Assembly: GCA_004321915.1 (NCBI GenBank)
Contig: SCQE01000068.1
Location: 33,916 to 97,915 of the forward strand
Length of the DNA: 64,000 nucleotides
Reading direction: 5' to 3'
Source: Nitrospirota bacterium
GTDB taxonomy: Bacteria > Nitrospirota > Thermodesulfovibrionia > Thermodesulfovibrionales > Dissulfurispiraceae
The notes under the pieces were generated by a model. The model was given only the letters and a program-made list of their open reading frames with translations. It was not told the origin of the DNA and did not search any database. This document shows positions 31,781 to 43,632 of the stretch, in pieces. The position numbers and the translations under genes are program-made. Positions within the stretch are counted from its first letter, which is position 1, and every line of letters starts with the position of its first letter.

Positions 31781-34648
31781 CTATTGCCTATCAAGCTCCT
31801 CACGCACTATGCGGAGCAGGTCGTCCGGCTTTACCGGTTTGGGGACAAAAGTTACTGCATTCTCCAAAAGGCCGCCATGGGTGAAAATATCCTCGGCATA
31901 CCCGCTCATGAATATGGCCTTAATGTCAGGACTGAGTTTCAGTATTTCATCAAAGACCTCTTTGCCGTTCTTCTTCGGCATTATGCCGTCAAGAACCACA
32001 AGGCTTATCGAGTCTTTGTTTTCTAGGAATTTCCGTATCGCATCCTCCCCGTCCACTGCTCCGATGACTTTATATCCGTATTCGCACAGCACGATAGTAG
32101 AAAGGTTTCTCAGAGACGCGTCATCTTCTGCAACCAGAATCGTTTCTGTTCCTCCTCTGACCTGCAAAGCAGGGCTTGTCCCGATTGTTTCGGTCATCTG
32201 ATTTGACAGCGGCAGGAAAATCTTAAAGACGGTCCCCCTTCCAATCTCGCTGTAAGCTTCGATATGACCGTTATGCTGCCTCACTATCCCATGCGCCACA
32301 GCAAGACCGAGGCCTGTCCCCTTACCCACCGCTTTTGTGGTAAAGAATGGTTCGAATATATGATAGAGGGTCTCTGCGTCCATACCGCAGCCTGTGTCCG
32401 TGACGCTGATTTCCGCGAAATCAGAGGGTTCGGAGCATGAGGTCTTTTCAACGAGCATAGGACCCTTCACCAGTTTCGTTTCAATAGTGAGTTGCCCGCC
32501 CTCAGGCATGGAGTCACGGGCATTGGTCGCGAGGTTTATCAACACCTGATCTATCTGACCTGCATCCGCAAATACTACTAGAGGCTTATTGAAAAGCTCC
32601 AGCTTAATGTGTATATCTTCCCTGACAAGCCTGTGCAGCATCTTCTCTATACTTTTGATGACCTCATTCAGCTCGATATGCTTCATGTCGAGCACCTGTT
32701 TCCTGCTGAAGGCGAGTATCTGGTGCGTAAGCGCCGCGCCCCGCTGTCCTGCCGACAGAATCTCATCCGCATAATGGGCCAGCGGGTCGGAGCTGTCCAT
32801 CTTCATCCGGAGCAAACCCGCATAGCCGACTACGGCATTGAGCACGTTGTTGAAATCATGCGCTATCCCGCCGGCGAGCTGCCCTATTCCTTCAAGCTTC
32901 TGCGCGTGCCGGAGCTGGTCCTCAAGCCTGCAATGCTCGGTGATGTCCTGAGCAGTGCCGGACATATATAACGGTCTGTTTTCAGGATCGCATATGAGTT
33001 CACCGCCTCCCCTGATAAAACGGACGGCGCCATCGGGAAGAACAGCGCGAAACTCCATTTCCCCGGGCTTTTCCCCTGATGCGCATGCCTTTATCCATGC
33101 CCGCATGGCAGACCTGTCATCGTGGTGTATAAGCCCGATAAAAGACTCGACATCCGGAGTGAAGGTTTCGGGCGAGACTCCGTAAATCCGGTACATCTCG
33201 TCCGACCATAATATCGGCCCGGACATATCATAGCTCCAGTTGCCGAGCTTCGCCATTTCCTGCGATTTTTTCAACCGCGCTTCGCTTTTGCGTAACGCCT
33301 CCTCTGCCTGTTTGCGCTCTGTGGTATCGTGGATAATGGAATGCAGTATCTCTCTTCCTTTAGCTTCGATCCTGCTGCTGAACACCTCTACATCCCGCAC
33401 CGAGCCGTCGGCCCTCCTGTGGCGGAATTCAAAATGGTTCCTTTTTTGCGTCCTTACCTTTTCGATCTCCTTCATGAGCTCGTCGTCCGGAAGCGTATTG
33501 ATCTCCTGAATCCTCATCTGCCTGAGCCGCTCGCGCGGCCAGCCGTAGAACCGCACTGCCGCATCGTTAGCATCTATGATGCTTCCGGTATCCGGGTCTA
33601 TCATCAGTTTGACGGCGGAATGGTTCTCAAACAGGTTCCGGTAAAGCTCCTCGCTCTTTCTCAGCTCCTGTTCGGACCTCTTGTTGTGAACAAACAACAG
33701 ACCTGTTGTGCTTAAGAGGATCAGCAGTACGATAAAAGTAATTATAGTCCCGATCTTAAAATACGACTCTTCGAATATCTCGTCCTTATCGACCTTGGCG
33801 ACCATGAACCACGGCGTATCGGGAACATGCCCTGCATATGCCAGCACGTCGACGCCGCGGTAGTCTCTTGCATCCAAGAAACCGGCATGACCTTGGACCG
33901 CTTTTACAACCTCCGTTTCTTTGTCATTGAGCGAATATCTATGGCTGAACGCGGGCCCATCGAGATGCCTCAATTTATTTAGGACTATTATCTCATCCTG
34001 CTCTCTGCGGGCTATATATGTTTCCGAAGTCCTGCTCGAGGTGGGCCAGAACTCGATTATGGGGTAAAGAAAATCCTCGGGACTCATCTGGAAGATCATT
34101 ACGGCAAACGCGGAACCGTTCTTGTCGGTGAGCGCTGAAACAAAATTGATCTGGAGCACTCCATGGGCCGAGCATCTGTATATGTCGGTCGAAAAAGACT
34201 TTTGTTGCTTTACGGCCTGCTTGGCCGCTTTTACAATGGACGTGTCCACATGCTGCAAGGCCTTGTCCGTGGAAGCTAGGAGTTTCCCTTTTATTGACGA
34301 AAGGATTATGTCTTTGTATCCGTGTTCGGCTTTTATCTGGTTCAGGTGTTTAACGAGCGCGGCCCTGTCGCCCGGGCCTTTGCCGTTCAGGTATTTTTTT
34401 ACGGCATCGATAAGGAACGAATTTTTAGATATGACGGCAGCGTCATTTAATTCGTCTTTATGCCATTCGGCAATCTGCTTCATCTTCAGTTCTGCGATCG
34501 CCTTCAGTTCGTTTTCTTTCTCCTGCCGTATGGCCTTTTCGCCGTGGCGATAGTAGAAGTATCCGGACGCGGCAATTAGGACGCTGAGCGCCGCTATAAA
34601 AAAAACAATATGGGTTTTATTGAGATTTTTATCCGGATCAGTCTTCAT
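31781..34648 (-). CDS. Large membrane hybrid histidine kinase with periplasmic sensor and two PAS domains
   Basis: 955 residues. TM1 at about 14-34, a periplasmic cache-like sensor (about 38-325; contains YKDIILSSIKGKLLASTD), TM2 at about 300-325, PAS (about 345-465), PAS with PAC (about 475-590), HisKA with His in GGIAHDFNNVLNAVVGYAG, HATPase (NLATNARDSMPEGG, DTGCGM, GTGLGLAVAHG) and receiver with acceptor in LVVLDGIMPKKNG. The longer ATG at 34732 lies upstream of the predicted transcription start, so 34648 is chosen. Signal and partner unknown. Confidence 0.93.
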   Translation of the reverse strand: MKTDPDKNLNKTHIVFFIAALSVLIAASGYFYYRHGEKAIRQEKENELKAIAELKMKQIAEWHKDELNDAAVISKNSFLIDAVKKYLNGKGPGDRAALVKHLNQIKAEHGYKDIILSSIKGKLLASTDKALQHVDTSIVKAAKQAVKQQKSFSTDIYRCSAHGVLQINFVSALTDKNGSAFAVMIFQMSPEDFLYPIIEFWPTSSRTSETYIARREQDEIIVLNKLRHLDGPAFSHRYSLNDKETEVVKAVQGHAGFLDARDYRGVDVLAYAGHVPDTPWFMVAKVDKDEIFEESYFKIGTIITFIVLLILLSTTGLLFVHNKRSEQELRKSEELYRNLFENHSAVKLMIDPDTGSIIDANDAAVRFYGWPRERLRQMRIQEINTLPDDELMKEIEKVRTQKRNHFEFRHRRADGSVRDVEVFSSRIEAKGREILHSIIHDTTERKQAEEALRKSEARLKKSQEMAKLGNWSYDMSGPILWSDEMYRIYGVSPETFTPDVESFIGLIHHDDRSAMRAWIKACASGEKPGEMEFRAVLPDGAVRFIRGGGELICDPENRPLYMSGTAQDITEHCRLEDQLRHAQKLEGIGQLAGGIAHDFNNVLNAVVGYAGLLRMKMDSSDPLAHYADEILSAGQRGAALTHQILAFSRKQVLDMKHIELNEVIKSIEKMLHRLVREDIHIKLELFNKPLVVFADAGQIDQVLINLATNARDSMPEGGQLTIETKLVKGPMLVEKTSCSEPSDFAEISVTDTGCGMDAETLYHIFEPFFTTKAVGKGTGLGLAVAHGIVRQHNGHIEAYSEIGRGTVFKIFLPLSNQMTETIGTSPALQVRGGTETILVAEDDASLRNLSTIVLCEYGYKVIGAVDGEDAIRKFLENKDSISLVVLDGIMPKKNGKEVFDEILKLSPDIKAIFMSGYAEDIFTHGGLLENAVTFVPKPVKPDDLLRIVREELDRQ

Positions 34649-34703
34649 GATGATGGCCGTCTGAAGGCGTAATAAGGTTGCATCAGCCCCCCCTGAATTA
34701 TTA

Positions 34704-34732
34704 ATGTTATCAATTAGGATTACCGAAGTCAA
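34704..34732 (-). promoter_or_regulatory. Sigma-70 promoter of the large hybrid kinase
   Basis: On the minus strand: TTGACT (34727-34732), 17-bp spacer, TAACAT (34704-34709). Transcription start near 34697 excludes the upstream in-frame ATG at 34732. Confidence 0.65.
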
Positions 34733-34795
34733 CCACGCTGAATTTGCCTTTTTGCATGTTTGTCAAGGCGGATCATCGATCGGGTTTTCTCTTTC

Positions 34796-34825
34796 TTGCA
34801 TAAAAACGGAACGGTCGGCTAACAT
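34796..34825 (+). promoter_or_regulatory. Promoter of secA, likely leaderless
   Basis: TTGCAT (34796-34801), 18-bp spacer, TAACAT (34820-34825). The ATG at 34834 is 8 nt further on with no Shine-Dalgarno. A leaderless or nearly leaderless secA mRNA is predicted. Confidence 0.5.
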
Positions 34826-34833
34826 AATAAGTT

Positions 34834-37478
<2,645 letters not shown>

Positions 37479-37497
<19 letters not shown>

Positions 37498-40328
37498 GGA
37501 GTTTATATCGGACCCGTGGCCCCCTGTCTTATTGCACTATTTTTGTGCAGGTTTTTCTTGTCCCGGTTATTTTCTTCTCTGCCCTTTCTGCCGAAGCATC
37601 TACAGTCCTGAATATTTCGAATGACCGCCATTCTTACGATTTCCCCGGACACCTCGAAGTTTTTCTTGACGAAACAGGAAAATTCACCATAGAGAAAGTT
37701 TCATCCCCTGAAATGGCGTCGTCGTTCAAACCCATTCCCGGCAATCTGACCGGGGGGTTTACTGACGGGGCCTACTGGCTGCGGTTCACCGTCCAGAAAA
37801 CTCAGGGTGCTCCCCATGAGTGGTGGCTCGAGGCCGGCCCCCCTTTTCTCGACAGGCTGGACCTGTACGAGTCGATCGAAGAAGGTCCTCCCTATTACAG
37901 GCAGCGCAGCGCAGGGGCAATAATGACTAAGGCCCTGCGGGAGGTGGACCACAACCAGTTTGTTTTTATTCTCGATCTGCCGGATGACCTGCCCCGGACT
38001 TACTATATAAGGCTGCAGACAACGTCTTCGGCATATTTGAACCTTACCCTTTGGCGACCCCATGAGTTTATCGAGGCCGCTTCGATAAAGTCTTTGCTGC
38101 TCGGTGCGTTTTACGGAACGATGATACTCATATGCATCGTGTGTCCTTTTTATTGGTTCCTGACCAAGGATGTGTATTACCTCGGCTTTATGGCGTACGT
38201 TGTTGCGCTCACATTCTCTTTTTTAAATGTCAACGGATATGCGTACAGGTTCTTTTTGCCTTATTATCCTCCAATAGCCCCATACTTTAACGGCCTCGTA
38301 ACTTTTTTGGCCATAGTGATTTTTTCTTTTTTCTTCTCCCGTCTTTTGCGTATAAACGTATATTTCCCGCGCCTTCAGAAGTTTTTTGACGTTTGCGGAG
38401 TTCTGGCAATAATTTCTATAGGATTCGTTTTTGCGGGCCGTTACAATCTCGTGGCCCCGAAAATGCAGCTTCTTGTAGTGCTGCAGACCCTTATTATGCA
38501 GGTCGCAAGCATAATTATTGCGAGGCGCGGCTATAAGCCTGCGTGGTTGCTGTCGATAGCTTTTTCTATTACGACCGCGGCCTTTATGATGAACGTTTTG
38601 CGGAATCTGGGGCTTATAAGCCATTCTTTTATCACGAACTGGGTGTTTCAGATATCGGCGTTGACCTATGCTGTCTCTATTCTTATGGCAATGGCCATGA
38701 AAATAAGGATAACGGAGCATGAAAAAAGCGAGGCGCAGCAGCAGGCCCTCGATATTGCGCTGAAGGCCGAGAAAGAGCTTGAATCGAAGGTCGAGGAAAG
38801 GACGTCCGAGTTGAATGCGGCGAAAGACGCGGCAGAAGATGCAGCGAGGGTCAAGAGCGATTTCCTCGCCAAGATGAGCCATGAGATACGCACCCCGCTG
38901 AATGCCATAAGCGGTTTCACTTCCCTCGCCCTTCAGAAAAAACACGATTGTATGCACAGGGAGTATCTCGAAAATATCAATGCGTCTTCCGGATTGCTGC
39001 TCAATCTCGTCAACGATATTCTGGATTTCTCTAAGATAGAGGCGGGCAAGCTGCAGATCGTTTCGAGTGATTTCAGGCCGAGGGAGACGCTCAAACGTGT
39101 CGTAAATGTGTTAAGCCCGCTGGTGTCAGCTAAAGGACTGAAGCTTACACGGAATGTAGCGGAGGACGTGCCCGAATATTTGAGCGGGGACCCGGCCCGC
39201 CTGAAACAGGTGCTGCTTAATCTGATCTCGAACGCCGTCAAATTTACCGAACATGGGGACATAAATATCTGTGTCAGGCGTATTAGTCCTGACGGTATTT
39301 CTCCGGTCATACTTGAATTTTCGGTTTCGGACACGGGTATAGGCATTTCGGAAGAAGAGATGCCTGCCCTCTTCGAGCCTTTTTCCCAGATAGGAGATGC
39401 CTTGTCCCGCAGGTACGAAGGGGCAGGCCTCGGATTGGCGATATCCCGTGATATCGTCAAGATGATGGGTGGAGATATAGCTGTCAAGAGCGTGGAGGGG
39501 GAGGGCAGCGTATTTATGTTTACAGCGGCATTTATGCCTGTGGCCGCCAAGGTTGCGGAAAAGGTTGCTTTGCCGGACGAAGCCTGCAGGGCCTTGCCTG
39601 TGGGCGGAAAAATTCTTATCGTCGAGGACAATAAACTCAACCGGCAGGTTGCTGCGGGCTTTCTCGCACTCGCAGGAATAGCCGCCGATGAGGCGGAAAA
39701 CGGGCAGGAGGCGCTCAATAAGCTCATCTCCTCGGCAGATACATACGATGCTGTTTTAATGGACATAAGCATGCCCGGAATGGACGGTTTCGAGACCACA
39801 AAAGCAATACGGGCATATGAGCGGTTTAAAAATATTCCCATTATAGCCGTGACAGCGTTGGCTTTAGAGGGCGACCGAGAGAAATGCCTGAAGGCCGGGA
39901 TGGACGACTATATTTCTAAGCCGCTCGATGAGAGCGAGCTTTACAATGTCTTGTCCAGATGGGTAAAGTCTTCGCCCCTTTGTGCGGAGGCCGGGCAAGC
40001 GCTGTCCGGCACGCGTGAAAGCGGAGGCAATATCAGGGCCATAGCGTTGAAGATATTTGTGGAGGATTACGGCCCGGCTGTGGAGGGGATACGTGAAAAG
40101 CTTAAGACCGGAGATATGGACGGCGCGATCCGGGCGGCCCACTCGTTAAAGGGGGCGGCTTTGCAGATAGAGGCGGAACGGCTGCACAGGGTCGCCGGTG
40201 CATTGGAAGCCGCTTTGAAAGCCGGCAATGTGACCGACGGGTTGCTCGATGAAGCTTCAGCCGCCCTCGCGGAGGCGCTTGAAACGGCCAGACGAGTTAT
40301 TGTCTGTCCACGGTCTGAGTCAGAATGA
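37479..40328 (+). CDS. 7TMR-DISM hybrid histidine kinase (HisKA-HATPase-receiver-Hpt)
   Basis: 949 residues. Signal segment at about 22-42, extracellular beta-sandwich 7TMR-DISMED2 (about 55-195; GAYWLRFTV), seven membrane spans (about 205-400), coiled coil, HisKA with His in [16 protein letters not shown], HATPase ([29 protein letters not shown]), receiver with acceptor in [13 protein letters not shown], and a C-terminal histidine phosphotransfer domain with [10 protein letters not shown] full phosphorelay is thus in one chain. The ATG overlaps the secA end; a later start in the leader region (for example GTG near 37542) is possible. Probable output: the NtrC-type gene at 40597. Confidence 0.93.
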
Positions 40329-40574
40329 GGCGATAAGCGAAAGCCATGCGGAGCTTCCTTCGAACCAGTTTCTCGCATTGAACTCTTTGTAATATTTTCC
40401 GGTAACGGTATGGTTTTTGTCGTCGTAACGCAGGTGCTCGCCCCGCTGCGGCAAAAAGTCCTCAAACGCGTCCCTGCCTCCGAGTACGTAGGTCGAACCC
40501 CCGCCTTCTGTAGCAAACGCATTCGCCGGGAATAGAAGCAATGAGAGTAAGAGCGTTGCAAACAACGGCAGCAT
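40320..40574 (-). CDS. Short secreted protein, probably an N-terminal remnant of an outer-membrane protein
   Basis: 84 residues. Clear signal peptide (MLPLFATLLLSLLLFPANAFA), then ATEGGGSTYVLGGRDAFEDFLP, which resembles the mature N-terminus of COG4313-type outer-membrane proteins of about 300 residues. The frame then gives an uncharacteristic sequence and stops, overlapping the kinase stop by 9 nt. No ribosome site is visible. I read it as a decayed gene rather than a functional small protein, but expression cannot be excluded. Confidence 0.45.
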   Translation of the reverse strand: MLPLFATLLLSLLLFPANAFATEGGGSTYVLGGRDAFEDFLPQRGEHLRYDDKNHTVTGKYYKEFNARNWFEGSSAWLSLIASF

Positions 40575-40585
40575 GGCAAGAATGA

Positions 40586-40591
40586 TATAAT
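40586..40591 (+). promoter_or_regulatory. -10 box directly before the NtrC-type gene
   Basis: A perfect TATAAT (40586-40591) ends 5 nt before the ATG at 40597. No -35 at standard spacing and no Shine-Dalgarno are seen. It is compatible with a leaderless mRNA, or may be chance A/T sequence. Confidence 0.4.
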
Positions 40592-40596
40592 AAAAA

Positions 40597-41964
40597 ATGC
40601 GTCCGGGCAAACCTATAATCCTCGTTGTTGACGATGAGCGGATGTTCCGCAGCATTCTAGAGACCGCGCTCAAGAATTCAGGGTTCAGCCCTGTCACGGC
40701 GTCCGGAGCGCAGGATGCGCTCGACGCACTAGACGCCCTGCCTGTCGATTTGGTCATCTCGGACATGATGATGCCCGGGATAGGCGGTATGGAACTGCTC
40801 GGCATGGTGAAGGCCAAACGGCCTGAAATCCCCTTTATTATTCTGACCGCGCACGGCAGCATAGAGGGGGCTGTCGAGGCCATCAGAAACGGCGCGTTCG
40901 ACTATATAACCAAGCCGATAAACGAAGAAGATCTCGCGCTCACCATAAAAAGGGCCTTGGATTATTCGATGCTCAGTTCCGAAAACGAGCAACTCAGGAG
41001 CCGCTTCAGCGAGAAGTTCGGTTTCGGTTCCATTGTCTACCGTTCGGCCGCCATGAACAGGATCGTATTCCGCGCAAAGCAGGTTGCGGCCTCGCCCGAT
41101 ACTACCGTTGCGATATACGGAGAAAGCGGGGTGGGCAAAGAGGTGATAGCCAATGCCATACATTATTCGGGAAGCAGGATGAGCGGCCGTTTTGTGACCG
41201 TCAACTGCGTTGCGATCCCCGAGACACTGATAGAGAGCGAGTTGTTCGGCCACGTAAGGGGCGCGTTCTCGGGAGCGCATCAGGAGCGGAAGGGCAGGTT
41301 TGCCGCAGCGGACGGAGGCACGATATTCCTTGACGAGATAGGGGACCTTCCGGTGACGGCCCAAGCCAAGCTCCTCAGGGTGATAGAGACCCAGAGCTTC
41401 GAGCGGGTGGGGTCCAACGAGACCGAACGTGTCGATTGCCGGATCGTCACCGCTACCAACCGCAACCTCGAAACGCTTGTCGGCGAGGGGAAATTCCGCG
41501 AGGACCTTTTCCACCGCATTAACATCTTTCCGATACACATACCGGCCCTCAGGGACAGGGAGGGCGATGTCCCGCTTTTGGCGGAATATTTTCTGGACCA
41601 TTTCAGACAGCATTTGGGCAGGAAGGCGCCGGGCATATCTAAGGCCGCGATGGATATGATGCTGCTGCATACTTGGCCGGGCAATGTGAGGGAACTCAGG
41701 AATTGCATGGAACATGCGGTCATATCCGCGGACGACCAGCTCATACGTCCGGAGCATTTGGGCATAGGGCAGGAACCAAGGAAAAATGTCAGAAGGCACG
41801 GCATGATCGAATACAATCTTTCGTTCCCGGCCGGAGAACTTTCGCTCGATGCGATTGTCGACAAGGCGCTTCAGACTACGCTCCAGCGTTGCGGTGGAAA
41901 TAAAAGCAAGGCCGCAGAAATGCTGAAGGTCAACCGGAAGATGTTCTATAGGGGTAAAGAGTGA
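40597..41964 (+). CDS. NtrC-type sigma-54 response regulator with truncated DNA-binding tail
   Basis: 455 residues. Receiver (about 5-120) with acceptor Asp in LVISDMMMPGIGG; AAA+ domain with Walker A GESGVGKE (about 171), Walker [14 protein letters not shown] and arginine finger region. The sigma-54 contact loop reads GAFSGA instead of GAFTGA, a conservative change. The Fis-type HTH begins normally (CGGNKSKAAEMLKVNRKMFYR) but ends abruptly as GKE-stop, where homologues continue with a helix such as KLKEYGI. A dispersed repeat begins 4-15 nt beyond the stop. DNA binding may be weakened. Confidence 0.9.
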   Translation: MRPGKPIILVVDDERMFRSILETALKNSGFSPVTASGAQDALDALDALPVDLVISDMMMPGIGGMELLGMVKAKRPEIPFIILTAHGSIEGAVEAIRNGAFDYITKPINEEDLALTIKRALDYSMLSSENEQLRSRFSEKFGFGSIVYRSAAMNRIVFRAKQVAASPDTTVAIYGESGVGKEVIANAIHYSGSRMSGRFVTVNCVAIPETLIESELFGHVRGAFSGAHQERKGRFAAADGGTIFLDEIGDLPVTAQAKLLRVIETQSFERVGSNETERVDCRIVTATNRNLETLVGEGKFREDLFHRINIFPIHIPALRDREGDVPLLAEYFLDHFRQHLGRKAPGISKAAMDMMLLHTWPGNVRELRNCMEHAVISADDQLIRPEHLGIGQEPRKNVRRHGMIEYNLSFPAGELSLDAIVDKALQTTLQRCGGNKSKAAEMLKVNRKMFYRGKE

Positions 41965-41967
41965 CTA

Positions 41968-42077
41968 AGTCGTAAAAAGTCGTCATACCCGCGAAGCCTG
42001 TCCCCGAATGTAGTAGTCGGGGAGCGGGTATCCAGAGCGTAAGCAATTACTTGAAAAGACTGGATTCCCGCTTACCC
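41968..42077. repeat. Dispersed palindromic repeat (GTCATNCCCGCG type)
   Basis: It carries GTCATACCCGCGAAGC, an inner stem TCCCCGA (42001-42007) / TCGGGGA (42017-42023), GAGCGGGTATCCAG, and the mirrored CTGGATTCCCGCTTACCC near 42060-42077. This is the pattern of the widespread intergenic repeat in which CCCGC...GCGGG...ATCCAG blocks face each other. It is preceded by a direct repeat AGTCGT (41968-41973, 41978-41983). Insertion here seems to have replaced the end of the NtrC-type gene. Confidence 0.65.
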
Positions 42078-42227
42078 TAAAAAAACATCTGCCACAGATG
42101 TATATAGGTTACCGGCTTTGTTCTGATTCGGGACTGCACAATCACTCTTTAAGTTCCGCCTAACTCTATGGTTTAAAATAATTATTTCCTGCTATTATCT
42201 TCTTTGTTTGCAATGCCGCATTGCGCT

Positions 42228-42383
42228 GTCCTGTTTTGGGACAGTGCCGTCTTGGATGTTTCTATTTTTTGCGGTCGCAGTATCATATTGAAAAATAATA
42301 TAAAAATCCAGAGACAATCTTTTATTTGGTCCTTAGAAAGGACGCAGCTAATGCATTAGAAAACCAATGTCCATTTAGAGGAC
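42228..42383 (+). promoter_or_regulatory. Three enhancer-like dyads GTCC-N7-GGAC
   Basis: Within a 500-nt gene-free stretch, the same dyad occurs three times: 42228-42242 (with longer arms GCGCTGTCC/GGACAGTGC), 42329-42343 and 42369-42383. The spacer is exactly 7 nt in each. They lie about 220-235, 120-134 and 80-94 bp before the predicted start of the sigma-54 promoter at 42437, the usual place of upstream activator sites. I saw no other gene or RNA in 42078-42436. Confidence 0.65.
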
Positions 42384-42436
42384 GTTCCCGGATCTCCCGC
42401 TTTATGTAAAACCATTGAAATATAATGATAAAAAAT

Positions 42437-42454
42437 CTGGCATCTTTCTTGTAA
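42437..42454 (+). promoter_or_regulatory. Sigma-54 (-24/-12) promoter
   Basis: CTGGCATCTTTCTTGTAA matches TGGCAC-N5-TTGCW with T for C in two places (GG at -24 intact, GT at -12). Preceded by an A-tract. Start expected near 42463, which places the true ATG at 42493 (with GAGGTG upstream) rather than the in-frame ATG at 42415. Confidence 0.65.
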
Positions 42455-42492
42455 TAAATAGCAGTACAATTTTATATAAGAGGTGCTGGAAA

Positions 42493-43611
42493 ATGGCAAT
42501 TAATTCGATTAGCATGGGACAAAAAACATCTATGGCGTCTGCATATTTACCGCGAGGTTTAAAGTTCAATGTCTCTTCGATCGGCAAAGGCGGGTATTCA
42601 AAGGCGTTTAAGTTCATTAATGCCGCCTTCAATTTTATCTTCGCCCTGTTCTTTATCGTCTGCTCTCTGCCCCTGTTTCTGGTCATCGCCCTGATAATAA
42701 AACTTCAGGACGGCGGTGAGGTTTTTTACAGGGGCGTCAGGCTCGGTATCGACAAAAAACCTTTTATCATGTACAAATTCCGCACACTTGTCCCTGACGC
42801 CGAGAGGGTGATAGGGGCGGAACTGCTTTCGCCCAAGCACAGGCTCGAAACCAAATTCGGCAAGTTTTTAAGGGACACGCGGCTCGACGAACTGCCGCAG
42901 CTCATCAACGTGCTTAAAGGCGATATGGATTTTGTGGGGCCGAGGCCCGAGAGGCCGTTGATCTATGAGCAGATATGCAGGCACATAAAAAACTACGACA
43001 AGCGCTTTATGGTGCGGCCGGGGTTGATAGGGTATTCGCAGCTCTTCACTCCGCACAGCGCGCCCAAGGAGATAAGGACGCTCATAGACAACCATTTCCT
43101 CGATGTGCAGCAGAATTTTTTCTTCGAAGTCGGGCTGATGTTCTTTACGATGATGATCGTGCTGCGGAAGTTCTCGACGAAGCTTTTACAATATTCGGTC
43201 AAGGCAGTCCGGGCGCTCGCTTCAGGCAGGAAGTACGAAGAAAAAAGGACTGCCGAGAGGGTGATGCCCGATTACGCAAAGGTGAGCGTCGGCGAAGCAT
43301 TGGAAGGCGGGCGTCTTGTAAAGTGCTGCGAGGCTTCGCTTGTCGACATAAACCACGAGGCGTTCCTCATCAAAAGCAGCCGGAAGCTTCCCTCCGAAAA
43401 GATATTTTTCGAACTCGAAACCGGACGCAGATCCAAGGCGAACAAGCGGTCCAAGATCAAGTCCGCCTTGTGCGAAGGAGAGGTTTACAAGGAAATGCCG
43501 CCTTATAACGGCGACGGGGAATGGTCTTATGTCGTCAAGTACAGGCCTGTCAGCAGGTTTAATTTTTATATCGTACACCAATATTTTCTGCGCGAAAGCG
43601 TTGCGGTCTGA
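42493..43611 (+). CDS. Sugar (phosphoglycosyl) transferase fused to a PilZ-like domain
   Basis: 372 residues. One N-terminal membrane hairpin (about 38-64) precedes the bacterial sugar transferase domain: FYRGVRLGIDKKPFIMYKFRT, then LRDTRLDELPQLINVLKGDM and VGPRPERP, the hallmarks of enzymes that load a sugar phosphate on undecaprenyl phosphate. The C-terminal 125 residues have the PilZ outline (RTAERVMPDY, then LVDINHEAFLI, then WSYVVKYRPVSRFN) but the canonical RxxxR and DxSxxG are only partly kept, so c-di-GMP binding is uncertain. It is driven by a sigma-54 promoter and begins exopolysaccharide or glycan assembly (inferred). Confidence 0.85.
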   Translation: MAINSISMGQKTSMASAYLPRGLKFNVSSIGKGGYSKAFKFINAAFNFIFALFFIVCSLPLFLVIALIIKLQDGGEVFYRGVRLGIDKKPFIMYKFRTLVPDAERVIGAELLSPKHRLETKFGKFLRDTRLDELPQLINVLKGDMDFVGPRPERPLIYEQICRHIKNYDKRFMVRPGLIGYSQLFTPHSAPKEIRTLIDNHFLDVQQNFFFEVGLMFFTMMIVLRKFSTKLLQYSVKAVRALASGRKYEEKRTAERVMPDYAKVSVGEALEGGRLVKCCEASLVDINHEAFLIKSSRKLPSEKIFFELETGRRSKANKRSKIKSALCEGEVYKEMPPYNGDGEWSYVVKYRPVSRFNFYIVHQYFLRESVAV

Positions 43612-43632
43612 ATAAAAAAGAGAGGTGATCAA

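Noticed and set aside
40729..41799. 356-codon minus-strand frame
   Set aside because: Antisense to the NtrC-type regulator; composition is that of a shadow frame.
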